Assembly (NCBI GenBank): GCA_947624665.1
Contig: CANQLK010000017.1
Span: 1 to 17,964, forward strand
Source of the DNA: Candidatus Gastranaerophilales bacterium
GTDB lineage: Bacteria > Cyanobacteriota > Vampirovibrionia > Gastranaerophilales > Gastranaerophilaceae
Direction of reading: 5' to 3'
DNA: 17,964 nucleotides
A program made the position numbers and the translations under genes. Shown here one piece after another: positions 1 through 7,400 of the stretch. Every line of letters begins with the position of its first letter. Position 1 is the first letter of the stretch. The notes beneath the pieces are model-generated. The model made no database searches and was not told the DNA's origin. It saw only the letters and a program-made list of their open reading frames with translations.

Positions 1-1187
1 AGGCTATATTAATTTCAAGAGGTGCCGAAGTATTACCCGGTGGGGTTGAAGAACTCGCTTATAAACTTCAAAAATCAAAAGAAGATAACAAACCGTTAAG
101 AGTTAAACTGGGTATGGATCCTTCAAGACCTGACCTTCATTTAGGTCATACCGTTGTTATGCGTAAATTAAAGCAATTTCAGGATTTAGGTCATAAAATT
201 GTTTTAATCGTCGGCGGTGGTACGGCAATGATAGGTGATCCTTCGGGAAAATCCGATACCCGTCCCAGTCTTACTAAAGAACAAGTTCAGGAAAATGCAA
301 AAACTTATTTCGAGCAAATCTCTAAAGTTGTTGATGTGTCAAAAGCTGAAATAAGAAATAATTCGGATTGGCTTTTTAATCTTAATTTCGTTGATATGTT
401 AAAATTGGCTTCGAAAGTTACCGTTGCGCAAATTATGACACGTGACGATTTTGCAAAAAGATATGCGGAAAACAGACCGATTTCCGTTCATGAATTCTTT
501 TATCCTTTAATGCAGGCTTATGATTCGGTTGTCGTTGATGCGGATATTGAACTTGGCGGTACCGACCAACGTTTTAATAATTTGCTTGGCAGAGAAATTC
601 AATCCGCTTACGGTAAAGAAGAACCTCAAATGGTTATGCTTCTTCCATTGTTGGAAGGAACTGACGGTATTGTTAAAATGTCAAAATCTTTCCCTCAGCA
701 TTGTATTAGTTTAACTGATTCCCCAAAAGATATGTACGGTAAATTAATGTCTATTTCAGATAATCTAATCGTTAAATATTTCGCACTCTTAACCGAAATA
801 TCAACTGAAGAACTTAATCAAATAGAACAAAGATTAAAAAATGAAAATCCCCGTGATATAAAAATGAAGCTTGCTTATTTAATTACCGAAATGTATAACG
901 GAAAATCGGCAGCTGATGAAGCTCAGGAAAATTTTATCAAAGTCGTTCAAAATAAAGAAATTCCGGATGATATTCCCGAAGTTGAAATAAATCAAGATAT
1001 TTCTCTGTTGGATTTTATATCCGAATTTGATTCTTCTTTAAGCAGAAGTGATATAAAACGTTTAGCAGCTTCGGGTGCAATTAAAATTAATTCTGAAAAA
1101 CAGACTAATCCTTCATGTGTAATTACAAAATCTATGCTTCCTGTTATAGTTCAGTACGGAAAAAGAAAATTTATAAAAGGTGTATAA
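1..1187 (+). CDS. tyrS: Tyrosyl-tRNA synthetase, 5' end outside window
   Basis: Attaches tyrosine to tRNA-Tyr in the cytoplasm (class I synthetase). The frame is open from base 3, giving 394 visible residues. Full-length relatives run about 400-420, so only a short N-terminal piece is missing. Visible signatures, numbered from the first visible codon: the HIGH-type motif HLGH at about 46-49, an IGDPSGKS segment near 77-84, the tyrosine-site GGTDQ at about 185-189, and KMSKS at about 225-229. A C-terminal S4-like RNA-binding segment with a SLSRSDIKRL helix lies in the last 50 residues. The HLGH context (LGMDPSRPDLHLGHT) is of the TyrZ-like branch. After KMSKS the usual LGN is replaced by FPQHC, which is unusual. 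The stop TAA directly abuts the cysE ATG, so the two are probably co-transcribed. Confidence 0.95.
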   Translation, partial: AILISRGAEVLPGGVEELAYKLQKSKEDNKPLRVKLGMDPSRPDLHLGHTVVMRKLKQFQDLGHKIVLIVGGGTAMIGDPSGKSDTRPSLTKEQVQENAKTYFEQISKVVDVSKAEIRNNSDWLFNLNFVDMLKLASKVTVAQIMTRDDFAKRYAENRPISVHEFFYPLMQAYDSVVVDADIELGGTDQRFNNLLGREIQSAYGKEEPQMVMLLPLLEGTDGIVKMSKSFPQHCISLTDSPKDMYGKLMSISDNLIVKYFALLTEISTEELNQIEQRLKNENPRDIKMKLAYLITEMYNGKSAADEAQENFIKVVQNKEIPDDIPEVEINQDISLLDFISEFDSSLSRSDIKRLAASGAIKINSEKQTNPSCVITKSMLPVIVQYGKRKFIKGV

Positions 1188-1772
1188 ATGCGCTTAATTA
1201 AAAAAGCAATCGGACAAATTAAAGAAGATATTGCTACAATTTACGAAAAAGATCCCGCAGCAAAAAGTATTTTAGAAGTATTGTTTTGCTATCCCGGGTT
1301 GCATGCATTAATCTTACACAGAATTGCTCATAAATTAAATTATTGGCATTTGTATTTTATTGCAAGGTGTATTTCTAATTTCTCAAGATTTTTAACTGGA
1401 ATAGAAATTCATCCTAATGCAAGAATAGGCAGAAGGTTTTTTATTGACCACGGAATGGGTGTTGTTATCGGTGAAACAACAATTATCGGGGATGATGTAC
1501 TTTTGTATCAGGGTGTAACTTTGGGTGGTACAGGCAAAGAACACGGTAAGCGTCATCCTACTCTGGCTAATAATATCGTAGTAGGTTCGGGCGCTAAAAT
1601 ACTCGGAAATATTGAAATAGGTTCAAATTCCAGAATAGGAGCAGGCTCCGTTGTTATTGATTCCGTTCCCGAAAATTCCACCGTCGTCGGGGTTCCTGCC
1701 AGAATTGTCAGACAAAAACTCTTAATTGAAGGTCAGCTGCTTCACAACAGAATCCCCGATCCCGTATCTTGA
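1188..1772 (+). CDS. cysE: Serine O-acetyltransferase
   Basis: Transfers acetyl from acetyl-CoA to L-serine, giving O-acetylserine, the first step of cysteine synthesis. At 194 residues it is the short bacterial type. A helical N-terminal part (about 1-65) is followed by a left-handed beta-helix of hexapeptide repeats (about 70-175, ending GVPARIV). The catalytic His is H88 in FIDHGMG. The partner acid, Asp in the E. coli enzyme, is Glu73 in GIEIHP, which is common in the short type. The GGTGK loop (113-117) and RHP (122-124) of the acetyl-CoA/serine site are present. The C-terminus is DPVS and does not end in the isoleucine that often docks into CysK, so complex formation with CysK is doubtful. 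ATG follows the tyrS stop with no gap. AAAGGTG inside the tyrS end can serve as ribosome binding site. Confidence 0.95.
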   Translation: MRLIKKAIGQIKEDIATIYEKDPAAKSILEVLFCYPGLHALILHRIAHKLNYWHLYFIARCISNFSRFLTGIEIHPNARIGRRFFIDHGMGVVIGETTIIGDDVLLYQGVTLGGTGKEHGKRHPTLANNIVVGSGAKILGNIEIGSNSRIGAGSVVIDSVPENSTVVGVPARIVRQKLLIEGQLLHNRIPDPVS

Positions 1773-1804
1773 AAGATAAATTTGAAGAACTTAAAAATAA
1801 ATGA

Positions 1805-1833
1805 AAAAAGGCGGATACAAAGTCCGCCTTTTT
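1805..1833. terminator. Bidirectional intrinsic terminator between cysE and the 208-aa gene
   Basis: A perfect 11-bp stem (AAAAAGGCGGA, 7-base loop, TCCGCCTTTTT) lies 32 bases after the cysE stop. It carries a T-run on the + strand, and on the - strand an A-run that reads as a T-run. It lies between converging genes and would stop transcription from both sides. Confidence 0.9.
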
Positions 1834-1861
1834 ATTTATTACTTTTGTTTCGGTTTGATTT

Positions 1862-2488
1862 TTAGTAGTGTGCTTTGTCGCCGAAGATAAATCTTCCTAC
1901 GCTTGGGAAGAATCCGCATACTGCATTCCAAGCATGTCCTGCTACTGTGGTTTCGTTTCTGTATACTTCTTTACCTGTAAGTGCTTCTACCAGATCTTCA
2001 GTTGTCGTTTCATCAACTCTGTCTTCTTTGAAGGTAAATCCTTTTTGTCTGTCTCTTTCTTTTATGTTTTGAGTTTCATCTTCCAACCATTCTTCTACGT
2101 CTACTTGTTCGTTATCTCTGTTTGATAAATATGTTTCTATTTGTTTATATGCGGTAGCTCTAAGCATACTGTCGTCGCCATCTTCTCTCATTAAACCGTC
2201 AAAGTTGCTTTGTTTCTGCAGTTCAACAAGTATATCATTGTATGCTTCAAGTGCGTGGTCTTCTTCACCGTTTTCAACATAAGATACAAAATCTTTTATA
2301 GTGTTTTCTAATGTTAATGCTTCAGCTTGGTCTTGATTGTGTAATACAATAGCATATTCTTGATTGTCATGCATTTCTTGTTGTGTTTCGGGATCCATAT
2401 AACAATATGAACCGCTTCCATAATTTACCGGATTATATACGGATGTAACACCTGTACTCATAACATCATTTTGGAAAATTCCCGGCAT
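1862..2488 (-). CDS. Acidic hypothetical protein, 208 aa
   Basis: I do not recognise the family. The protein is strongly acidic in the middle, with Glu/Asp-rich helical stretches at about 55-90 and 112-145. There is no signal peptide and no clear membrane segment. It has a Gly/Tyr/Ser-rich N-terminus (about 12-30) and a distinct C-terminal tail (about 184-208) rich in Gly, Phe and Trp with GHAWNAV and FGDKAHY. That tail could be an amphipathic helix or a recognition tail. The gene stands alone between the cysE terminator and the ChrA pair. The ATG at 2488 is preceded by a strong Shine-Dalgarno GGGAGG (2495-2500) six bases upstream. Good initiation and a private terminator argue for a real, well-expressed gene. 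Function is unknown. Confidence 0.8.
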   Translation of the reverse strand: MPGIFQNDVMSTGVTSVYNPVNYGSGSYCYMDPETQQEMHDNQEYAIVLHNQDQAEALTLENTIKDFVSYVENGEEDHALEAYNDILVELQKQSNFDGLMREDGDDSMLRATAYKQIETYLSNRDNEQVDVEEWLEDETQNIKERDRQKGFTFKEDRVDETTTEDLVEALTGKEVYRNETTVAGHAWNAVCGFFPSVGRFIFGDKAHY

Positions 2489-2595
2489 ACACTACCTCCC
2501 AATTTAATTATCTATAAAACTAACCACATATATATAAAAACATTTTCTTCGTTGAAATTTACTTCTAATATGTTATTGTTAATATTTCTTAATAT

Positions 2596-3156
2596 TTAAA
2601 AACTCTTAATTATTATCCCGCCAATGGCTCCTGCCAGTATTGTTATTAAGGGATTTTTTTTAATAAATGAAAAAGGCAGTATTAATATTATGAATAATAT
2701 AAGTGACGAAATATCAATTTGAAATTCGGTTAATGATTTAAAATCCGTAAATATTGCCCGATAAAACAGTTTTATTGCTATAGAACTCAATAATGCGCAT
2801 GCTGCGGGTCTTAGCCCCGTAAATATCGCACACATTGTTTTATTGTTTTCAAATTTATCAAACAATTTTGTTATTAAAACCGTTAAAATAAACGGAATTA
2901 ACACTATAGATAATGTTGCAATTAGTGCGCCCGCTATTCCTGCGGTTGTATATCCAGTGTATGTCGCGGCATTTATTCCTATAGGCCCGGGGGTTATATT
3001 TGATACCGCTATCATATTCGTTAATTCATCAGTAGAAAACCAATTATATTCGGATTGAAGATAATATAAAAACGGTAAAACCGCATAACCGCCCCCGATT
3101 GCGAATAAACCTATTTTTGAAAATTCCGTAAAAAGCATTATGTATAACTTAAACAT
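2596..3156 (-). CDS. chrA: Half-size chromate-transporter-family (CHR) protein, second of pair
   Basis: A 186-residue membrane protein with a single CHR domain. Hydrophobic segments alternate through the sequence. It has the family signatures: IGGGYAVLPFL (about 20-30), and TPGPIGINAATYTGY (about 55-69) followed by a Gly/Ala-rich helix. In this transporter family, short single-domain proteins are usually encoded in pairs that together equal the long two-domain ChrA, and assemble in the inner membrane. Chromate or sulfate is the classical substrate, but most such pairs are uncharacterised, so the real substrate is open. The ATG overlaps the end of the upstream partner by eight bases (ATGTTTAA), indicating translational coupling. 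AAGGAG lies five bases before the ATG. I see no hairpin terminator after the stop. Confidence 0.85.
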   Translation of the reverse strand: MFKLYIMLFTEFSKIGLFAIGGGYAVLPFLYYLQSEYNWFSTDELTNMIAVSNITPGPIGINAATYTGYTTAGIAGALIATLSIVLIPFILTVLITKLFDKFENNKTMCAIFTGLRPAACALLSSIAIKLFYRAIFTDFKSLTEFQIDISSLILFIILILPFSFIKKNPLITILAGAIGGIIIKSF

Positions 3157-3694
3157 TTTTGCTCCTTACTTTTCCGTATATTAATGCGATTAGTGCCGCC
3201 GATATTATTATTATCGCAGGCGATATCGGAAGAAATATTAATGCAGTCAATATTATCAAATACAAAATATATGTAAATACCGAATTTACGCTCGATTTCC
3301 ATATATCCTTTATCGTTATTATTATCAATACCGTTACCGAAATTCTTATTCCCCAAAAGGCATTTTTTATTATTTCAATTTCAGTTATCTCGTTTAGAAT
3401 GTTTGCCAACAGTATTATGCATATAAACGGCGATGTTATTATCCCCGATATCGCAGCTATGGCACCTGTTATTCCTCTTATCTTGTATCCCGTACATATT
3501 GCTATATTCCCCGCTATTATCCCCGGAATGCATTGACTCATTGCAAAATAATCTATCAGTTCGTTTTCGCTTATCCACTTTCTTTCTTCAACCAGATATT
3601 TCTTTAACAATGGTACTATTACATACCCTCCGCCGAGTAATTGCGCTCCTATTATCAAAAATATTTTATATATTTCAAATAAACTCTTATTCAT
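3149..3694 (-). CDS. chrA: Half-size chromate-transporter-family (CHR) protein, first of pair
   Basis: A 181-residue, very hydrophobic protein with one CHR domain. The glycine motif GGGYVIVPLL is at 21-30 and the conserved helix-loop around CIPGIIAGNIAICTGYK at 55-71. It differs from its partner at the signature proline pair: PGI here, PGP in the partner. The two halves are therefore not equivalent, as expected for an antiparallel or heterodimeric transporter. The gene leads the two-gene operon, with an 8-base overlap to the second half. No Shine-Dalgarno precedes the ATG at 3694. An extended -10-like box lies so close that the message may start at the ATG (see the promoter entry). Substrate unknown; the name is by family only. 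Confidence 0.85.
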   Translation of the reverse strand: MNKSLFEIYKIFLIIGAQLLGGGYVIVPLLKKYLVEERKWISENELIDYFAMSQCIPGIIAGNIAICTGYKIRGITGAIAAISGIITSPFICIILLANILNEITEIEIIKNAFWGIRISVTVLIIITIKDIWKSSVNSVFTYILYLIILTALIFLPISPAIIIISAALIALIYGKVRSKNV

Positions 3695-3700
3695 TTCTCT

Positions 3701-3711
3701 ATTATTACATA
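3701..3711 (-). promoter_or_regulatory. Candidate extended -10 promoter, leaderless start of ChrA pair
   Basis: On the - strand TATGTAATAAT lies exactly six bases before the ATG at 3694. The hexamer AATAAT matches TATAAT in five of six positions and is preceded by the TGn of an extended -10. The predicted transcription start falls on the A of the ATG. No convincing -35 box is seen. It has the same geometry as the promoter before 13581. Confidence 0.5.
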
Positions 3712-3759
3712 AATTCTCCCTTTTTATAAATTGTTTAAATTTCGCTTAAAACGGGAATA

Positions 3760-3771
3760 CTACAATTGTAG
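3760..3771. promoter_or_regulatory. 12-bp perfect palindrome upstream of the HNH gene
   Basis: CTACAATTGTAG is a perfect inverted repeat without a spacer. Its right end overlaps the Shine-Dalgarno AGGAGA (3770-3775) that precedes the ATG at 3780. It may be an operator bound by a dimeric repressor, or chance in AT-rich DNA. Confidence 0.3.
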
Positions 3772-3779
3772 GAGATAAT

Positions 3780-4301
3780 ATGGAAAAGGTACTTTTACTT
3801 GATAAATATAATCACCCTATAAATATATGCAGTTGGAAACGTGCATTAATACTTCTAATGAAAGGAAAAGCTGTTTGCGCTTCCGAAAATAACGATATAT
3901 CTTCCGGCATTAAAATTGAAAATGTTTATATCCCAAGAGTAATAAAATTAACCTATAATTTGGCAGTTCCTTATAAGGAGCTGCCTTTTTGCAGAGAAAA
4001 TATATTGGTCAGGGACGAATATATTTGTCAATATTGCGGTAAAAAATTTTCACCAAAAGAACTTACTTTGGATCATGTATTCCCTAAATCCCGTTTCGGC
4101 CCCGATATCTGGGAAAATATTGTTGCCTGCTGCAAAGAATGTAATCAAAAAAAGGCTGACAGAACTCCCAAAGAAGCCAAAATGAAACTTCTTAGACGTC
4201 CTTACAGACCTAAAGATTATTTATTATTTGAACTCTTAAAATATCCCGAAAACATTGTAAAATATTGGATTAAATTTTTCAGTCCGATTAATGCAGCATA
4301 A
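3780..4301 (+). CDS. HNH endonuclease family protein
   Basis: A 173-residue protein with a C-terminal HNH (beta-beta-alpha metal) nuclease domain. Zinc-knuckle cysteines are C83/C86 (CQYC) and C118/C121 (CKEC). The core is LDHVFPKSRFG, with the metal-site D98-H99, followed by WENIVACC carrying N113, and CNQKKADRTP. The N-terminal 60 residues (VLLLDKYNHPINICSWKRAL) match the leader domain of a small HNH family that is common in cyanobacteria and many other bacteria and is of unknown physiological role. DNA cleavage is inferred from the domain. Nothing around it (no methylase, toxin partner or phage gene) shows a restriction or mobile role. The ATG has a good Shine-Dalgarno AGGAGA. The gene converges with hisB, with only 36 bases between stops and no hairpin there. 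Confidence 0.9.
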   Translation: MEKVLLLDKYNHPINICSWKRALILLMKGKAVCASENNDISSGIKIENVYIPRVIKLTYNLAVPYKELPFCRENILVRDEYICQYCGKKFSPKELTLDHVFPKSRFGPDIWENIVACCKECNQKKADRTPKEAKMKLLRRPYRPKDYLLFELLKYPENIVKYWIKFFSPINAA

Positions 4302-4337
4302 CAGGCATGCTAATTTAATTTACAATCCTTATCTCAC

Positions 4338-4922
4338 TTATATAATACCTTTTGTTGAAGGGATTTTATCGGTATTTTTTAAATCTATGGATACAGCTTC
4401 TTTTAATGCTCTTGCAAATGATTTAAAAATGGCTTCAATAATATGATGAGTGTCAAATCCGTCAATCATTCTGATGTGAATGGTCATTAATGCTGACTGT
4501 GCAAAACTTGAAAAGAAGTGCGGCACAATAACTGTTTCAAAATCTGAGGTCTTTTCATCTTTTATTTCTGCGGTTACTTTTGAAAATATTCTGCCGGATA
4601 TATCTACAATACTGGAAACAAGTGCTTCATCCATCGGAATTGTTCTTTCTCCGTATCTTTTTATTCCTTTTTTATCTCCGAGAGATTCTTTAATTGCACT
4701 GCCCAGTGTTATTGCAACGTCTTCAACTATGTGGTGATTGTCCTTATCATGTGAGATTACGTTTATTTCTATATCAAAATTTGAGTGAAGTGCAAACTGT
4801 TCAAGCATGTGGTCAAAAAACTTTATGCCTGTATTAATTTTATATTCACCGTTTCCGTCTAAGTTCAGCTTAACATAAACTTCCGTTTCCGATGTCTTTC
4901 TTTCTTTAATGCACTTTCTCAT
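4338..4922 (-). CDS. hisB: Imidazoleglycerol-phosphate dehydratase
   Basis: Dehydrates imidazole-glycerol phosphate to imidazole-acetol phosphate, step 6 of histidine synthesis. With the ATG at 4922 the protein has 194 residues, the normal monofunctional length. Metal-binding and active-site motifs are complete: FFDHML (35-40), HHIVED (63-68), DTHHIIEA (157-164) and the C-terminal STKGII (189-194). A TTG at 4940 in frame would add six residues. The ATG is preferred because the resulting N-terminus (MRKCIKERKTSETEV) fits the family, and it leaves a 17-base overlap with the upstream hisC-HAD gene. No strong Shine-Dalgarno is present, so translational coupling is likely. It is the last gene of the five-gene - strand operon. 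No phosphatase domain is fused here, unlike E. coli HisB; a HAD phosphatase sits on the upstream HisC instead. Confidence 0.95.
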   Translation of the reverse strand: MRKCIKERKTSETEVYVKLNLDGNGEYKINTGIKFFDHMLEQFALHSNFDIEINVISHDKDNHHIVEDVAITLGSAIKESLGDKKGIKRYGERTIPMDEALVSSIVDISGRIFSKVTAEIKDEKTSDFETVIVPHFFSSFAQSALMTIHIRMIDGFDTHHIIEAIFKSFARALKEAVSIDLKNTDKIPSTKGII

Positions 4923-6645
4923 TATTTGTTTCTCTTTCAAGTATTGTTTTTATATCATCAACCGAATTAAGTATATAATCCGCACCCTCTGATTTCAAGC
5001 TGTTTGCTAAGTGTTCCGATTTATCCTGAGGAGGCAAGATACCTATTGCTTTATAACCTGCATTTTTTGCTGCGGTTATATCATCTTTTGTATCTCCAAA
5101 ATAGTAATATTCGCTTGCATAAGTTAAATCTTTCATTAAGTTTAATCCTAAGGAATCAGGTTTCCCTTTGCCTGTAGGGATATCATCCGAGGTTATTATC
5201 GGATAGAATAATTCATCAGCATTAAACCTTTCAAGTGCATATAATGCTTCTTGTCTAAGCCTGCCTGTATAAACAGACAATTGATATTCTTTTGAAAGCT
5301 CTTTTAAAAGTTCTTTGTTGAATAACGGTGTTTCGTTATTTATTAAACCTTTTCCATTGTTCCAATATATTTCCTGAAAGATTTCCGTTATTTTTTCGTA
5401 GGGTATATCGTAACCTGCTTTATTTAGTAAATATTTTGTTAAATCCCAATCGTTATTTAATCCGCCTAAATTTTTGGCATCTTGAATTTCTTTTTGAGTT
5501 ACGGGTTTACCTGATAATTTTTCAAAGGTTTCTTTGATTGCTGCTCTGTATGAGTTCCTTGCATCAACCAAAACTCCATCCATATCGAAAACAAGCGCAG
5601 GTTTTATTTTTAATGCCTGTTTTATTCTCTGTACCCCTGTTTTTGTGGGAATTGTTATTCTCAAATGATTTTTTAATATCGGATGATTATTGTAAAATTT
5701 TACGATAATATTTTCTTTTTTCAATAAATTATAGACAAATCCCGCTTTATTCTTAAAATCAACGAGTAGAAAATTGGCATAAGACTTATATACCTTTGCT
5801 CCCAAAGTCGAAAACAATTGTGCTAATTCTTCTTTTGACTTGTTTACTTCATCTCTTAACGCATAAAAATATTCCATATCGTCCAGTGCCGCCAAGGCTG
5901 CCGTTATGGCGTAAGCGTTTACGCTATACGGACTTATTACTTTTTTTAAATTATTGATATTTTCTTCGGCACTGATTATGTATCCAAGTCTTAAACCTGC
6001 CAAAGCGTAGTCTTTTGACATCGAATGTACTATAAATACGTTATTATAGTCTTTTGCCAAATTATTATATGTTATGTTTGAATAATTTGCATAAGTTTCA
6101 TCAACAATAATAACTTTATTTCGGGCTGATTCTATAACTCTTTTTATATCAGATTCTTTAATTATATTACCCGTAGGGTTATTTGGTGTGGCTAAATAGA
6201 CAATTTTTATGCTTTCATCTGATAATTTTTTTATAAATGTTTCTACCGGAAAATTCCATTTTTCTTCGAACGGAACCTTTATAACTTTGCCGCCTTGAAT
6301 TTGTGTATATATTATCGGCATTTCAAAAGAGCAGTCTAGGGTTATTAATTTTTCATCTTTTTCCAAATATGTTTGGATTATGGATTGAATGGCTTCATCT
6401 GCGCCGTTTGTAACTTTTATGTTATTTATGTTAAAGCCTGTTATATCCGCAAGCTTTTGCGATATTTCTCCGTAATACGGATAAAAGCTTATTCTTTTTA
6501 TATCTGCATTACTTAAAGCCTGAGTTACTTTTTTAGAAGGCCCGTAATTATTTTCGTTTGAGTCTATTTTTATGTCCCAATTTCTTTCAAAAAGAGGAAC
6601 ATTATAGCCTGACATTTCTTCTATTGATTTTTTAGGCTTAATCAT
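4906..6645 (-). CDS. hisC: Fused histidinol-phosphate aminotransferase and HAD-IA phosphatase
   Basis: A 579-residue two-domain protein. Residues 1-347 are a HisC-type fold-I PLP aminotransferase: DSNENNYGPS (28-37), NGADEAI (80-86), ATPNNPTG (152-159), DETY (182-185), the PLP lysine K211 in SMSKDYALAGLRLGY with phosphate-binding R219, and HLRITI with R329. Residues 348-570 are a HAD superfamily IA phosphatase with all four motifs: nucleophile D354 and D356 in DMDGV, T460 in VYTGR, K495 in GKGKPDS, and GDTKDD (517-522). A helical cap lies between motifs I and II. HisC makes histidinol phosphate, step 7. The HAD domain is probably the histidinol-phosphate phosphatase, step 8, by fusion and by neighbourhood with hisB. 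From memory it resembles the HAD-IA subgroup TIGR01548, linked to histidine genes. Reading is continuous with no linker. The ATG is 11 bases after the SIMPL gene. Confidence 0.92.
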   Translation of the reverse strand: MIKPKKSIEEMSGYNVPLFERNWDIKIDSNENNYGPSKKVTQALSNADIKRISFYPYYGEISQKLADITGFNINNIKVTNGADEAIQSIIQTYLEKDEKLITLDCSFEMPIIYTQIQGGKVIKVPFEEKWNFPVETFIKKLSDESIKIVYLATPNNPTGNIIKESDIKRVIESARNKVIIVDETYANYSNITYNNLAKDYNNVFIVHSMSKDYALAGLRLGYIISAEENINNLKKVISPYSVNAYAITAALAALDDMEYFYALRDEVNKSKEELAQLFSTLGAKVYKSYANFLLVDFKNKAGFVYNLLKKENIIVKFYNNHPILKNHLRITIPTKTGVQRIKQALKIKPALVFDMDGVLVDARNSYRAAIKETFEKLSGKPVTQKEIQDAKNLGGLNNDWDLTKYLLNKAGYDIPYEKITEIFQEIYWNNGKGLINNETPLFNKELLKELSKEYQLSVYTGRLRQEALYALERFNADELFYPIITSDDIPTGKGKPDSLGLNLMKDLTYASEYYYFGDTKDDITAAKNAGYKAIGILPPQDKSEHLANSLKSEGADYILNSVDDIKTILERETNNEKVH

Positions 6646-6656
6646 TGTAAATATAC

Positions 6657-7400
6657 CTACTTCGTAACATAAAAGTCGGCATTGACGTATACTCTGACTT
6701 TTACTTTCCCTGATTCAACGGGAGTCGTTTCTTCCACTGCAGATAATGAGTTATCTTGAGCCATTGCTTTTGCATAAAATCGTCCGTTTGAAACAAACGT
6801 ATCCGTGTTGCAAGATACATTCATTTGCTTTAAACCGTCTATTTTTGCACCTATTGATTTTGCAAGTGTATCAGCGGTTGTGGTTAATTCTTTTAATAAT
6901 GTCGGATATATTTCGTTACAAAGCGTTCTGTCGTTTTGTATTGTATAACTCAAGTTCTCGGTTCTGTTCGCTCCGTTTGCAATCGCCGTATCTATAAATT
7001 TACCAACTTTTTTTGTATCTTTTGTTTCTACTTTTATTGTATTTTGTGCCGTATAATTTTTAATGGTTCTTTTACCGGAAGAATTTGTGCTGTATACGGG
7101 TCTTAATGAAAAATTTGTTGTCTTTATTGTATCCGTACCTTCCGTAGTGATTTGTTTCAGTGCATTTATAATCTTATTTGATATTTCGTTATTTTCGGCA
7201 ACGGCTTTTTGAGCTTCAGATGCCGTATTCTCTACCGAAAATGTCACGGAAGCCATATTCGGTTCTATTTCTTTTGTTACAGAATTACTTAATGATATAT
7301 ACCCTTGTTCTTTTTTAACCTGAATTTCCGCAAATGCTTTATTACATATTGTATTTGATAAAATAAATGTGAAGATTAAAAAATATATTATCTTTTTCAT
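6657..7400 (-). CDS. SIMPL-domain (DUF541) periplasmic protein
   Basis: A 247-residue exported protein. Residues 1-24 form a classic signal peptide (MKKIIYF start, hydrophobic core, AFA cleavage site before Glu25). The mature part has the SIMPL/DUF541 pattern: ISLSNSVTKEIEPNMASVTFSVENTA near the start, a helical QKAVAENNEISNKIINALK stretch, TTNFSLRPVY, then a second alpha/beta part, ending in KVKVRVYVNADFYV. Family members are periplasmic or surface proteins of about 230-250 residues with loosely defined roles (stress tolerance, signalling-related interactions). The exact function here is unknown. The ATG shares one base with the stop of the upstream membrane protein gene (TAATG), so the two are translationally coupled. 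The stop is TAG, 11 bases before hisC. Confidence 0.88.
   Translation of the reverse strand: MKKIIYFLIFTFILSNTICNKAFAEIQVKKEQGYISLSNSVTKEIEPNMASVTFSVENTASEAQKAVAENNEISNKIINALKQITTEGTDTIKTTNFSLRPVYSTNSSGKRTIKNYTAQNTIKVETKDTKKVGKFIDTAIANGANRTENLSYTIQNDRTLCNEIYPTLLKELTTTADTLAKSIGAKIDGLKQMNVSCNTDTFVSNGRFYAKAMAQDNSLSAVEETTPVESGKVKVRVYVNADFYVTK

Noticed and set aside
1769..1804. Eleven-codon TTG frame after cysE (KDKFEELKNK-like)
   Set aside because: Too short, overlaps the cysE stop, and has no ribosome site or independent signal.
3159..3729. Several open frames on both strands across the first ChrA gene
   Set aside because: They are by-products of the AT-rich, isoleucine-rich membrane protein code. 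Only the - strand frame 3694-3149 carries CHR motifs.
4302..4337. Possible terminator between the converging HNH and hisB genes (GCATGC palindrome)
   Set aside because: Only a six-base palindrome without a loop or T-run. It does not form a terminator hairpin.
4923..4940. Six-residue extension of hisB from a TTG at 4940
   Set aside because: No ribosome site, and the family N-terminus starts naturally at the ATG at 4922.
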